Assembly: GCF_932526225.1 (NCBI RefSeq)
Contig: NC_064044.1
Coordinates: forward strand, 15,501,453 to 15,565,452
Reading direction: 5' to 3'
Length of the DNA: 64,000 nt
Source of the DNA: Nematostella vectensis
Taxonomy: Eukaryota; Cnidaria; Anthozoa; Actiniaria; Edwardsiidae
Positions 21,812 to 33,453 of this stretch are shown here, one piece after another. A program made the position numbers and the translations under genes. The notes beneath the pieces are model-generated. The model had not been told where the DNA came from and did not search any database. It saw nothing but the letters and a program-made list of their open reading frames with translations. Each line of letters starts with the position of its first letter. Positions within the stretch are counted from its first letter, which is position 1.

Positions 21812-23149
21812 CTAGGTTAAAAATTGAGAAATACTGCGTTTAAAAGTACAAATATTTGTGCATCTCTTAATGTCCTGGCTAAGTGAGTTAAAATCCTTGA
21901 CTGCATGGTACTCAGTTCTTTGTTTGCCCCAGTTTCTTTTCACACTAGGGAGCCTAATATTACATTTGTTTCTGGTATTATAATTATGTTGATCTTCGAG
22001 TTTTAACAGATCCATTTCATGCTCTACGAGACCATTTAAACATTTAAAGACATATACACATCTTCTAAGAAAACGCCTCTTTTCTAGAGGTAACCATATA
22101 AGTTTGGCTAAAGCGTCTGTTGCCGACGAGTACAGTGGTCTATCAAGTATTATTTTGGCAGCCTTGTTCTGGAGGATTTGTAAATTTGACATGATAGTGA
22201 CATTATGCTTATCGCCCCAAACTAAATCTGCATATTCTAAAAGGGGCAGAACTAGACTATTATAATAAAGAAGTCTAGCTCTAAAAGGCAATAAATGCTT
22301 AATGCGCCTTAGAAGACCGAGTCTTTGGTTGATTTTGCCAGATAAATATTCAACATGCTCTGACCATGTCAAGTCGGAAGATATGAATACTCCAAGATAT
22401 TTGAAATTACTCACATTAGATACATTGTAATTTGAAATCGACACAGAAAGTTTGATTTTACTCTCTAGTTTCCTGTTGCTGCCTAAGAGCATACATTTCG
22501 TCTTTTCCAAATTTAGTGTTAGCTTGTGATCGTCCATCCATTTAGCAACGGCCAAAAGATCTTGATTGAGGTTATCGCTCAACTGCTTAGAGGAAGAACC
22601 ATAACAGTAGATCACAGTATCATCCGCATAAAGAGAGGCACAGCAGGACTCCAAAACATCGGGCAAGCTGTTTATGTAGATGACAAACAGCAACGGGCCC
22701 AAGATGCTTCCTTGGGGCACCCCGTGAGTGACTGGAAGTTCCTCGGACAATGAATTACCGCAACATGTGCGCTGTGTTCTGCTGGCCAGATAAGAACGGA
22801 ACCATGCCAGGGGGTTTCCAGATAGACCGATCTCAGTTAATTTCTGCAACATGATTTCATGGTCCACTGTGTCAAAGGCCTTTGTTAGATCGATAAACAC
22901 GGCCCCACACAGCTTACCCTGTTCCATATTCAACAGAACCTCGTCGACAAATGATGACAGCGCAGATACCGTAGATAGACCCTTTCTGAAACCAAACTGC
23001 TTGCTCGAGAGTAAACCATTGGAGACCAAAAATTGATACAATTGTGAGTGTATTGCTCTTTCTAGGATCTTGCTAAGTGTAGGTAGAATAGAAATCGGTC
23101 TGTAGTTGGATGCATTTGTCCGTTCGCCTGACTTAAACAATGCTTTCAT
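21812..23149 (-). CDS. LINE reverse transcriptase, partial but open
   Basis: The 445-codon frame has no internal stop. It shows SNYRPISILP, KQFGFRKGLST, FIDLTKAFDTVDH, GVPQGSILGP and YADDTVIY (about 22612-22635), so the catalytic Asp residues are intact. The LINE thumb/C-terminal region (EYADLVWG, LQNKAAKII) follows. The endonuclease domain is missing, so it is incomplete at the 5' end. The Met at the start of the frame is only the first ATG in the truncated copy. Confidence 0.85.
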   Translation of the reverse strand: MKALFKSGERTNASNYRPISILPTLSKILERAIHSQLYQFLVSNGLLSSKQFGFRKGLSTVSALSSFVDEVLLNMEQGKLCGAVFIDLTKAFDTVDHEIMLQKLTEIGLSGNPLAWFRSYLASRTQRTCCGNSLSEELPVTHGVPQGSILGPLLFVIYINSLPDVLESCCASLYADDTVIYCYGSSSKQLSDNLNQDLLAVAKWMDDHKLTLNLEKTKCMLLGSNRKLESKIKLSVSISNYNVSNVSNFKYLGVFISSDLTWSEHVEYLSGKINQRLGLLRRIKHLLPFRARLLYYNSLVLPLLEYADLVWGDKHNVTIMSNLQILQNKAAKIILDRPLYSSATDALAKLIWLPLEKRRFLRRCVYVFKCLNGLVEHEMDLLKLEDQHNYNTRNKCNIRLPSVKRNWGKQRTEYHAVKDFNSLSQDIKRCTNICTFKRSISQFLT

Positions 23150-23399
23150 AATGAGGAGCTAGTACTCACCTTAACTTTAGAAATGACTGCTGATGATGGT
23201 AGTTATCCAGTCCCCAACCCCTCTCCCATCCACTCAAGATAATATGTCATATACGACCAATAGTTATTATTGTATCAGGACTTGTATGCAGTACAGCTCT
23301 TGTTTTGTTTACTACTGTAGATAAAGCACTAGTAAGAAACATTTTAAAGAAAAGTCACATTTCAGAGTTTTGTTTTAAGTTCTTGATCACATATTTAAA

Positions 23400-24025
23400 A
23401 CTAATTATAATTTGACTAAAATCTTTACAGCGTCATAATCAGAATAATAAAAAGTGGCTTTAGAGTTTTGCACTTCTTAAAACTTTGGTTTGATATAGAC
23501 TTGGTCTATCAAGCTTCCTGCTGTAACAAATGTTGGACATTTTATAATTTGTGTGTAGTCTAGAGATTGCATTAGTAATTTGAGTGGTTCAATTCTTTCA
23601 TCATTAAAATAATTGATATTTAATTCCCCCATGACAATATCGATAGTACTACTATTCAGTATGATTTTCAGATGCTCTACATATTGCAAGATGTTTGTGC
23701 TGTTTTTTCGGTAAAGCAGTAGTATTGTTACATTAGTATAAGTGGGACTTTTTCCAATTGTAAACTTCATGGCATTCACATTAGGGTAGTACTCATGTCC
23801 ATGTACCTCAATAGCATTTCTTGTATAAAGAGCCATGCTACAGAATCTATCAGTGAAGTGATCTTGCCTATAAAGTATGAATGGATAAAGGTTACTTTCT
23901 ATTTCACTGCAATTAGTATAAGGCAGTAGCTGTGTCTCTGTTAATGCTATTATATCACTGCTATTGATATTTAAGTCATGTTTGATGTCAATGCTGTGTT
24001 TGGATAGAGATCTACATTTGCTTGC
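23400..24025 (-). pseudogene. Helentron APE-like endonuclease domain
   Basis: On the minus strand, after the helicase end, the frame reads LSKHSIDIKHD..IIALTETQLLPYT, the TET motif of EEP endonucleases. Then come FTDRFCSMALYTRN, IVMGELNIN (GDFN in relatives, here GELN), GSLIDQVYI, a stop at 23477, and FYYSDYDAV, where relatives have SDHD. Such an endonuclease downstream of the helicase distinguishes Helentrons from canonical Helitrons. Here two catalytic positions (Asp to Glu, His to Tyr) and a stop show decay. Confidence 0.7.
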
Positions 24026-26144
24026 ATTGAAGGACTGGTTGTATTATCAATTCTTCTTAGTCGTTCATATTCCTCATGTACTTTAGGATTTGCCTTAATA
24101 TGTTTATTTTCAAGGGACCCAAGAACATAAATACCATTTAGAGAGGTTGCACGACTCAATGCAACATACACTTGACCTTAATTGTATGATCTCTGTTTAA
24201 ACAACACAAAGCTAATTACAACATCAGTGAGTGACAAACCTTGTACCTTGTGAATGCTAACAGCATAGGCTAACGTTAATGGAAACTGCAATATCTGTAT
24301 CTCAGAAGATGATGGTTTATTTGGTCGCACTTTGATTTTCACTAGTACCGGCTGTATTGGTACAACTCTATTTTCTCTGGCGTAAAGGTCATTGCTCTTT
24401 TGTAGTAGACTGCTGCCAGCTCTTTTATCATCAAATCTAATGTTAATGATATTAGGCTTTTGATTCATTTGATTAACACAAATTTTAACAACAGTTCCTA
24501 ATTGACCATTAATTAATCTGTCTGCAATATCAATATTCGTTGTTAACATTACTCTAGCAGTCTCTTTAAGATATATATCTGAATCAAGTCCACCTGTCTC
24601 TGATCTGGGTCTGGCTAAGACTGTATTTATGTCCTGTTGTGAAACATTTGGGGGATACTGATCAATGGCTCTCAAATGAAATTGTGCTTTAGGTATTTGT
24701 TCTAGTTTCATTGTGTTATGTTCATTTACAGCCCAGATGTGGAGGGCGTCTGAAGGGTAATTACTGCTGTCTGACTGATCTATTGCTCTTGACTGGATGC
24801 ACTTGATATCTTCTACAGTTTGACTTGCTGCACGGAATCTATTCATTAGTTCAACAAATGGTTGGTCATCCTTTTGTCATGATCTCAATAAGTTCTACCA
24901 TTTTGAATAGGTGCCATGGATGACAGGTTAAAAACACCATTTTTGAAATCTGCGAAGACGTACCAGCTCCCACCAATTCGCAAACAACTATTATGCTAAT
25001 ACCAGCAAACATCTGTGAGTTAGGTGTACAAAAAATCTCTTTCAATCTCTGGTGGATGTGAAGCAATGTACTGTTTCCAACTATAGAAATTTTTACTATA
25101 ATGATTAACTTGAGTTCAGACAGTGACAAATCTCATTTGTGTTCTCTTTTGGTCTGACATGGGAGGTACATTATCACCAGTTTGCACAGGAATTGCTAGA
25201 GCAGTATTTATTGTTGTGCCTTCAATGTTGATAGCTGCAACTTCTGTAGGTGCCATTAAAAGGACAGAGGGCAATTCAGGATTCATGGGGGCATTTCTCA
25301 TTGTTTTTGTGACAGTGTGGTAGATTGTTTTAATCAAGTGGCTTTTTCCTGCACCAGCACCACCAGTGATAAACAGATAGATTGGTTCAATGTCTTCTTG
25401 CCTTAGGCTATTCAATTGTTTCATTTTACTCCTACACCAAGTAAGAACAATATCATATGCATATCGCTGTTTCTTGTTCAAAGACCTAACATTCTGCCGA
25501 AGCTCATCATCAGTAATTTCTGCTGGCTGATTGTGCATAGTTAGTCCTAAGTTTATATGATGTTCCATTTGATCAGATGTTGTAGCTAGATGTGATAGGG
25601 ATTGCTCATTAAAAGACTCTTCTGGTATGGAATGATCTTTTTCAGACTGTAAATCTAAATTCTCCTGATCATTCAAAGAATCGTAGGAGTGAATGATACT
25701 GTCCTGGTTATTTCTTAGATATTCATGTGCTTCATTTAGTGTATCACCATCTGGTTCAAAATTCTGTCTGTTTTGTTCTACTACAGTTTGTACAGCTGGT
25801 CCGTAAAACTTTGAAGCATATGTTTGATCTGTTCCTAATAGATCATTATTCTCATCTCTCCATGGGTAGTACAGCATTAGCAGGTGGTGGAAATAACTCA
25901 GGTTGTTTTCTTTTGTTTGGTTTATAATATCTGATGACATCTTTGACTTTCCTACATTTCATTACTTCATTGTTATTCAGTAATCTTATATGTTTAGGCA
26001 GTGTTTGGTCAATGTCAGAGGAATTGTGCTGTGCATGGATGACTTTATCAGTGAGGATTTCAGGCTGTGCATCAGCTGTTTCATGGCAGTCTTTCTTGTA
26101 GTCTTTGTAATAATATGCAGCAAACTCGGCTAGGCATAAATCAT
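23971..26144 (-). pseudogene. Helentron Pif1-like helicase region
   Basis: The helicase half of a RepHel protein, which unwinds DNA during rolling-circle transposition. On the minus strand: LAEFAAYYYKDYKKDCHET (from 26135), EVMKCRKVKDVIRY, YPWRDENND, KKQRYAYDIVLTW, Walker A GGAGAGKSHL (25339-25370), APTEVAAINIEGTTINTAL, ARVMLTTNIDIADRLINGQLG, QFPLTLAYAVSIHKVQGLSL (about 24230-24290) and YVALSRATSLNGIYVLG (about 24115-24170). The frame breaks near 25925, 25130, 24860 and 24180. The segment begins exactly after the LINE inserted at 26145-30741, and its missing N-terminal continuation is found at 30742. Confidence 0.85.
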
Positions 26145-26236
26145 AATAATAATATAACTTTATTTATAACACGCTTGCCCCGACAACTATACTAAATGCT
26201 GATTTCCACTGTGGGCGTGTGGACTACTTACAACAA

Positions 26237-26350
<114 letters not shown>

Positions 26351-26487
26351 CTAGCCTATATAATATATATTATAAAAACTGAGAAAAATAAAAGAAAGAA
26401 ATATAATATATTAATTAATTAATTACTGTATGAAATATTGGTGAAAATGTGAGCATTTAATTGATTTGAAAAGGCTTTTAAAGTTTG

Positions 26488-29121
26488 TCAATTTCTAATG
26501 TTTTCAGGGAGAGAGTTCCAAATTTTTGCTCCATTGTAACCGAAGCTTTTTTTCATAAATTCTGTTTTAGGGAGTGGTAGCTGAAGTGCGGTGTGGGTGC
26601 CTCTCAGGCAATAGGAGGTAAAGTTGGTCTTACTTTTAAAAAGATCAGTAAGAAAGCTCGGCGCAAGACCGTTAATCACTTTATACATTTGTTTTGCTTT
26701 TGTTTTTGTCCTCTGGACCTCCAGCGTATCCCACCCAAGTTCCGCCAGAGCCCCAGAGGCCGGATCCTCATTGGATGTTCTGGTGATCACTCTTGCTGCT
26801 CTATTTTGGAGTTTTTGAAGTCTTTTGGAATTTCCCTGGCCGAGAGTATCCCACACTTCACTGCAGTAATTAAAATGTGGCCGAATAATTGCATTATGGA
26901 TTGACAGTAAAGTGTCCCTGTCAACAAAGTCGCGAATTCGTCTTAAAGCTCCTATTCCAGAGCTGACTATTTAGCGGCATTGTCGACATGGTGATCCCAG
27001 TTGAGATGCTCATTAATTTCTATCCCGAGAACCCTACTTTGTCTAATCTGCGTCTAAGTTTTTATCGTCAATTGTAATATTAGGCTGACAAGGGAGGTTT
27101 CTCAGCTTATAATGAGAACCCATTACAAGAAATTCTGTTTTAGCCACATTTAGACTCAATTTGTTGGCTAGCAACCACTCCTTAACATTCCCCAGGTCCT
27201 CATTCATGGCCACCTCCACCTCTTCCATTGTTTCTCCCGATATCGTGAGATTAGTGTCATCCGCAAACGTTCGTGGAGATGCACAACTTAGACATTGGGG
27301 AAGATCATTTATATATATATAAGGAAGAATAGGGACCAAGAATTGAGCAGTGCGGAATTCCACATTTAATTTGGCTTTCGGAAGACATAACTCCATTCAG
27401 CTGGCATTTTTGTTTACGGTTGGTTAAGTAAGACTGTAATAATAACAAGGCATTCCCCGTGATATACGATCAAGTTAAACAATTTTCTATCCATGTTAAC
27501 ATACCAGCTGTTAGTACAATCGAGAAGCGCAGATGTGGTAGAATGTAACTTCCGAAAGCCAAATTGATGATCAGATAGTATATTGTTTTTAATCAAGTGG
27601 TCATACAGCTGTTCAGACATTATGTTCTCCATAAGCTTGCTAATCACTGGCAGGATAGAGATAGGCCGATAGTTATCCGGTATATTCTTTGCCCCTTTTT
27701 TGAAAAGAGGTAGGACTCTGGCCATTTTCAACTCATCTGGAAAACAGCATGTAATTATCGCGTTGTTAAAGATATAAGAAAGCAATACCAGTTGCCTTTG
27801 AGCTAGAGAGTTTCAAAACTTTGTTAGGAGACGACAATTTAAAATGTGTCATATTTACCTGGCAAGACTTAACAAAACTTTCAAATGATGTATTAGTAGG
27901 TGGCATTGAATTAGCTAAGTTTGGGCCAATATTAGAAAAATAGGAATTAAAGGCCTCAGCTATTTCTTCAGGAGAACTGATACTTTGATCATTAATTTTC
28001 AGTTCGTTAACAACGCTTTGACCAGAATTGCGGCCAAGCAAATTGTTGATAGTCTTCCAGGCCTCCTTAGGATTGTTCTCTTGACTAGCAACCTTATTTC
28101 TATAAAAGTTTGATTTTGCTTGCCGTAGAGCAATGCTGACTTTATTTCGAAAAGATTTATAGACTTCCCAGTCACTGGATAACTTAGACACCACTGCTTT
28201 GCGTTTTGCTTTATCCCTATGAATTATTAATTCTCTTATTTCCTTAGTCACCCATGAGTCACTGAAGGCTTTTTTCTTTTTTAGCCGAACTGGTGCATGT
28301 TTATCAAGTACATTGAGAAATTAATCCCTCCAAAAATCCCACATCTTATTTGCGTCTGGACATAAAACAATTTGCTCCCACGGCTGAGCAAGGAGATCAC
28401 GAGCAAAAAGTGCCTGATTGAATTTTTTCATGTTGCGGATCTCAATAGTATTTGCTTTTTCCCGCGAGCTTTTGTACGGATTTATTTTTCTTATGCCATA
28501 GATAAGACTATGATCACTCAAACCAAGATGAATGACACCTGATGACTTGATCTTTTCTGGGCATGACGTGACAAAGTGATCAATTAGACTTTTAGAATAC
28601 ATTGTTATGCGAGTAGGTTCATTTAACAACTGAGAAAGCTGGTATGTTTCATATAGCTTTTTAAGTCTTTTTGTTTTATTTCCAATAGGTCTTTTCATCA
28701 AACAACAATTAAAGTCCCCGAGGATCACATGTTCTTTGTTCACGTCATCTACAGCTTTGATTAATTGTTCCAGGTCATTAAAGTAATCGATTGGTGATTC
28801 AGGTCTATAGATTATAGAGACAAAGAATGGGCGGCTATGTGGTTTTGTTATTTCAACACAAACAGCCTCAACACTATCAGGAACACGATCATTTCTTATA
28901 CAATAATTAATGGAAGAGCGTAGATATAAACAAACACCTCCACCATTTCGGTTCCTATCCTTCCTGATAATGTCGTAGCCCGGAATTCTCACTTCGCCAT
29001 CAGAAAAAGTAGAATCAAGTCTAGTCTCACTAAAGCCAAGAAGCTCGAAAGATTCAAACATATGGGAGATGCGAATTTCGTCTATGTCATTTGGTATGCT
29101 TACAATGTTGAGAAAAGCCAT
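26488..29121 (-). pseudogene. LINE ORF2: endonuclease and reverse transcriptase, damaged
   Basis: The endonuclease part (29121-28321) shows ELLGFSETRLD, NGGGVCLYLR, SIIYRPESP, ILGDFNCCL, SLIDHFV and LGLSDHSLIYG; all catalytic motifs are recognisable. A TAA at 28321 stops it. The same frame then continues (LDKHAPVRLKKKKAFSDSWVTKEI) to 27766, where a small deletion shifts it. The RT part has DNYRPISILP, HQFGFRKLHSTTSAL, then a deletion near 27460 that removes block A (the DLKKAFDTV-type stretch). After it come ILGP, FADDTNLT (about 27250), SLNVAKTEF and the C-terminal WDTLGQGN..QNRAARVI..WNSLPENIR. Without block A this RT is dead. Confidence 0.85.
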
Positions 29122-29267
29122 TTTGAAACCTCTACATTTAGGGCCATTTAGAATAGTGGTCCCTGTATCTAGTGGCGCAGTTGAAAACGGATCAGGATTA
29201 CAAGAAAATGAATTCGATTACTGGGAAAGTGAATTTCCTATGCTCACACTTTCATCGAATCAATTAT

Positions 29268-30724
29268 TCAATAATGATTTAAAATTCTTTGCAGAGCAGT
29301 GGTCCCTGAAGGATTTAGATGTAAACCGCCAGCGTTCAAGTGCGATCTAATAATGTTATTGTTTGCGGAAAACTGCCAATCGTTTTGGTTACAGAACGAG
29401 CGAAGAATGCGATTTGTCTCTCTTACCCTGTTAGCCAGATCACTCGAGTCAGACCTTGTAGTAAGCCCACTTACGGCAATATTTACATCATGGGTGGCTT
29501 CACTCTCTATCTTGCGCGCTAAGTCAGTGATGGCATTTGCAACTTCTTGTGGTTCAGAATTCCGAAGATCATTTGTACCAATATGCAGTACCAGTGTGTC
29601 TGGGTTTTTCTTCAGGATTGGTTTCACATAATCATGCATGTCTTCCACGGTTGCGCCTGAGAAGGACTTTACCGTTACACGTTTCGACGCGTCAGATAAT
29701 TCCCGACCCTTGACGAAATTAATTATGGAATCACCAGCAATAACAACATTTTGTCTTCTTTGCATTGCGATCTCCTCTGACTGATTTTCACAAGATCCAA
29801 TGGAAGTCGGGGTCCCTTCTCCGGCAGAATCTGATCTAGCTGGTTGCGTATTAGCAGATCTACGTTTAGAAGCTTTAGATCGACTTTTCTTTGATTTCCC
29901 TGTTCCATCTGCAGATTGCTTGCCAATATTGCTATTGCTGTTCGGCAAAGGCGCTGCAGCCATGGGTGACGGTTCCACTGAAGCTTTCTCTTTTTCTGAT
30001 TTCAGGCTTGTATATAAGTCTTTACCCAAAAGAGAGACAACAAGTTTGAGGCTGTCCCTTTCTTCTCTCATGTCCTCGACCTTGACTTCCATTTGGTTAA
30101 CTCGGTCTCTCAATAGACTGTTCTCATCTTGAAGCCTTTTCTGTGAACTTGAATCGTATAATTCTGCTCTGTTACAAAGAAGTTTTTTTAATATCGGCTA
30201 GTTCACCCTGAATGCGATTGCAGAAAACTTGGAAACTTTCGTAGCTTAAACAGCCCGAGTGATTTTGATCGGCGGACACGCTAGAAACTTGATCATGTCT
30301 GAAGTTTGAATTTAGGCTGGAAATATCGTTGCCCCGTTGTGACTCACTTTCATGCTCGAGAATATATGACTTTAATCTATCCACCAATACTGGTTTTAAG
30401 CCAGATGTCAAGAGTTTCCTTTTTCCCAGTTCGATCTTGAGATCAGTCTTGTTTAGTGATCCCAAATCCCTTCCGTTCAGCGCTCTCTTGATGGCAGCAG
30501 ACTCGGCTTCGGAAACTTTTATCGAAGCAGCGTCTTGAGCAGAGTTATTCACATTACTGGAAGATTTTTTTCCCAAAATACACAACCTCCGGCAAATCAA
30601 TACTACCTGGTGAGACTACTTGCCCTAGATCTGATAAGGATTGAGATCGCCGTAGTTTAGAGGCGGTTTTGAAGGAAGTTCTGACATTTTGTAAGGGAGC
30701 TTCTGAAACACGTCTGTCCGCCAT
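29268..30724 (-). pseudogene. LINE ORF1: SAP domain, coiled coil, SGNH esterase
   Basis: The frame starts at MADRRVSEAP (30724). A SAP DNA-binding motif (LNKTDLKIELGKRKLLTSGL.., about 30370-30455) follows. Then comes a coiled coil (MEVKVEDMREERDSL..), a Ser/Lys-rich basic linker (KSKKSRSKASKRR) and an SGNH hydrolase domain with VVIAGDSI (block I Ser), LHIGTNDLR (block III Asn) and GGLHLNPSG (the catalytic His). Esterase domains in ORF1 are known for CR1-like LINEs; a SAP module in front is less usual. Two +1 shifts, both in runs of seven A (30565-30571 and 30183-30189), split an otherwise stop-free frame into three pieces. Confidence 0.8.
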
Positions 30725-30741
30725 TGCTAATTACCTTGCTC

Positions 30742-32829
30742 TCATTGACACTTGCAATAGATTGAGGTCTTATAGCATGTGTTTCTATAATATTGGACTT
30801 GAAGATATCTGTACTCTCACAGTCAAGATCATCTAGTTCCAGTTGTGATTTTGCAACACGTACTCTTTTTTTCAGGTAGGTCTGTGCTAACAAATAGTGT
30901 TGCAGGGAATATTTTTCTTAACCAGAGTTCAGGCATGCATCTGTAAACACATTCTTGCGAGCTGACTTCTCTTGTGGAAAGGAATGCAGCTCCAATTTTT
31001 TTCAAGCCTTCCCTGACACTTAAGTTTTCATTTTTTGCTTCTTTAGCTGCATTCATAGTTGCTTGGGAACAATCAGTTTTATCTTTTGTGAAGTAGGAGC
31101 AGACATAGGTTATGCATTTGTAGTGATTAAAAACTGGTTGCAAGTCAACATTTGCTCTAAATCCTTTTATGCCAGCAATAAAGTAAATGTTAATGAAACA
31201 GCTGTCTATTGGTCTTCTTAGGTGCAGTTAATAGTCTGAGTCAGGTGATATAGATAAGGCCCAGTAATATTGCTCTTCAGTTATGTTAAGTGAATTGAAA
31301 AGGTCAGCTGCAGTTAATGTTCATAATTTGACTTGCTTGGGTTTAACACGTTATTTTTTTCACTGAAGAAAGGATTTGATTGCGGTTATTCATTATGTTA
31401 CTCTTTTGCTCCGATTCTAACTAATCAGCAAGAGGGTCTGCCACAATAGTTCTGTTTGTAAAAAACTGCCCAAAATTAAATCTACATTTTATATTCTTGT
31501 ATTTTCTGCAGCTTTTTGAATGGTTGTGCTTTTGGTAAGTATTTACTAGCTCATATAATTCTGGGTCTTTGTCTTGATTTGGCAGGAAGCATTGCACATG
31601 CTGTTCTATATAGTCAATATACTTTTGCTTGGTCTCGCATGTTAATTTTGGACAGTCAGATGTCCATATCAGTGCATGTAAATGTGGAGAACCTCATTTG
31701 GAATTCAATGCGCAATGCAAAATATATTATTTTACCAATAGGGTTGGCACTTGATAGAAGAACCTCAGTGAAGAATGTTTCTACCCGATATGGAAGTGCT
31801 TAGCAACTACTACAGGGTTAAAGTTCAACATGGAACATCTTTCATTATAAGACAAAGCATCAACTTGCTCGTCTGTCAGGTTTTTGCCCTGTGTTTTACC
31901 GATTATCTGAAAGAGTTCAGGCCACCTTAGGTCAGCACATCATAACGTCATAAACCAAGTTGGTATTCCAAGCTGTTTTACCATGGCTACTACTTCATAC
32001 ATAAACTTTTGCCAGTAAGGGGGGGGGGGGGTACCTGGTATTTGTATTAGAAATAAATATACCTGATCTTGGCAAATGAGGTTTTGCAAACTTTGTATAT
32101 TGGATCTAATTTGTGAGACTGTCAATGGCTGGCCATGAATTTTTTTCAATGCAATATTGATACTATCAGATATTTTTTCTTTTCCACAATGAATTGTGCA
32201 AAGAAAAGGTATTCTGGATTTGTCGCAAATCTTGCAGTATAGTGCAATAGTCTTGCATTAAAATATTCTACTAGTGATAATTTTATTTGTTGTTTTACAG
32301 TGTGTCCAAATCGACCTTTTGGGAACAGTACAGGAAAGGCAAGTTCTTCACAATTCTTATCCATCATAAATGATACAGGGTGCTTGTTTTCACCTGGTGC
32401 AATGTTATAAACTTCATTGCCTGATGACACGTTATCATTTTCTTGTGCACTTATAGGATAGTCTGGTATCACAGACTGTAAACATGTCTCATTTGGAGGT
32501 GATCTAAAGTCATTCAGAGGGTCGTTTTTCTCCTCGTCATCATGATTTTGTGTTTTGATTTTATTGTTTTGCTCGGTAGTAGAGGTATTAATTTCACTTG
32601 TGATATCTGATTGCGAGTCGTCTTCTAAGATGTTATTTTGCTGTAAGCATCTAAGATCTCCATCAATATTACCAATAGCCAGAGTAATATCAAAATAAAT
32701 GTAAGGGATTATTGGTTTTCAGCCAGTTAAGAGCATCAAGTACAACTTGGGGGCGTACTGCTTGAAAATAGACATGACCTCTAAATTCCATTTTCCTTTT
32801 CAATTTTAGCATTATTATTCCAGATCTTT
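30742..32829 (-). pseudogene. Helentron Rep region (Helitron_like_N plus HUH/Tyr nuclease)
   Basis: Minus-strand order: MLKLKRKMEFRGHVYFQAVRP (32815), NIAPGENKHPVSFMMD (32400), RLLHYTARFATNPEYLFFAQF (the Helitron_like_N block), GIPTWFMTL-stop-CADLRWPELF (31960), then GSPHLHALIWT with the HxH metal motif at 31676-31684, and CSYFTKDKT preceded by Tyr13/Tyr17 spacing (TYVCSY, 31093-31107), the likely nucleophile pair. It ends with LRKIFPATLFVSTDLPEK and SIASVN at the LINE junction. The HUH nuclease nicks and joins single strands in rolling-circle transposition. Many stops and frameshifts (for example at 31940, 32146 and 31800) inactivate it. Confidence 0.85.
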
Positions 32830-33453
32830 ATGCCTTTCCCACTTAGCTTCCACAGAACGAGAGCTGTTTTAACCCGTTCTTTGTTTACTGGGCATGGATA
32901 CAAAACAAGACAGTGTTTGAATCATAATGGCTATGGGCTGTTAGCCCAAAGCCGCTTTATTAATAAAATTTGTCAAAATATATAATTTGCTCTGATAAAT
33001 CTAAAAATTGCCCAGTAAAGGTGAGGGCAAACAACGCCAAATGCATGGTGGGTGATTACCCACAATGCAGCCGCACCCAAGGGAAAAAGCAGCACTCGAG
33101 AACGATAGCACATATAAGCTAAAATCATACCTTCGCATAGTGTTGCTACTTAAAACAAAAACAAAATGCTTTGTCAGTTATCCAATCACAACACAAGAAA
33201 GACACAGCCCATGCAAATGTTTCCTGTATTGTGACAGGAGAAAAGCAAATGCAAATTTGATAAAGGTGGCAGACTTTTGCCCCTTATGAAAAAGCTACTA
33301 ACAAAGCAATTGTACCGCAAAGACACCGCCCATGCAAGTGATTGCCAGTACTATGCAAGAAAAGAGAACAATTTAAGTTAAATGGATTCAAGCAAACTGC
33401 TACCCTTGTAAGCAGTTGCCTTGTCTGGATTGTAGCTCAACCTAAACTCAAGG
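32830..33453. other. Non-coding left part of the composite insertion
   Basis: A near-palindrome lies at 33035-33065 (TGCATGGTGGGT..ACCCACAATGCA), and two similar phrases (AAAGACACxGCCCATGCAA at about 33195 and 33317). No gene is supported. Confidence 0.4.

Larger units (their letters stand above)
21618..23149 (-). mobile_element. 5'-truncated CR1/Jockey-superfamily LINE
   Basis: On the minus strand the RT frame (23149-21812) ends, a 3' UTR of about 150 bp follows with CAATAAAG, and the element finishes in an (ATT)n tail (21618-21652). The 5' side is cut inside the RT near 23149, typical of incomplete reverse transcription. It lies next to the Helentron endonuclease region. Confidence 0.8.

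Noticed and set aside
29299-30132. Plus-strand ORFs over the LINE ORF1
   Set aside because: Shadow frames of the SGNH/coiled-coil coding strand.
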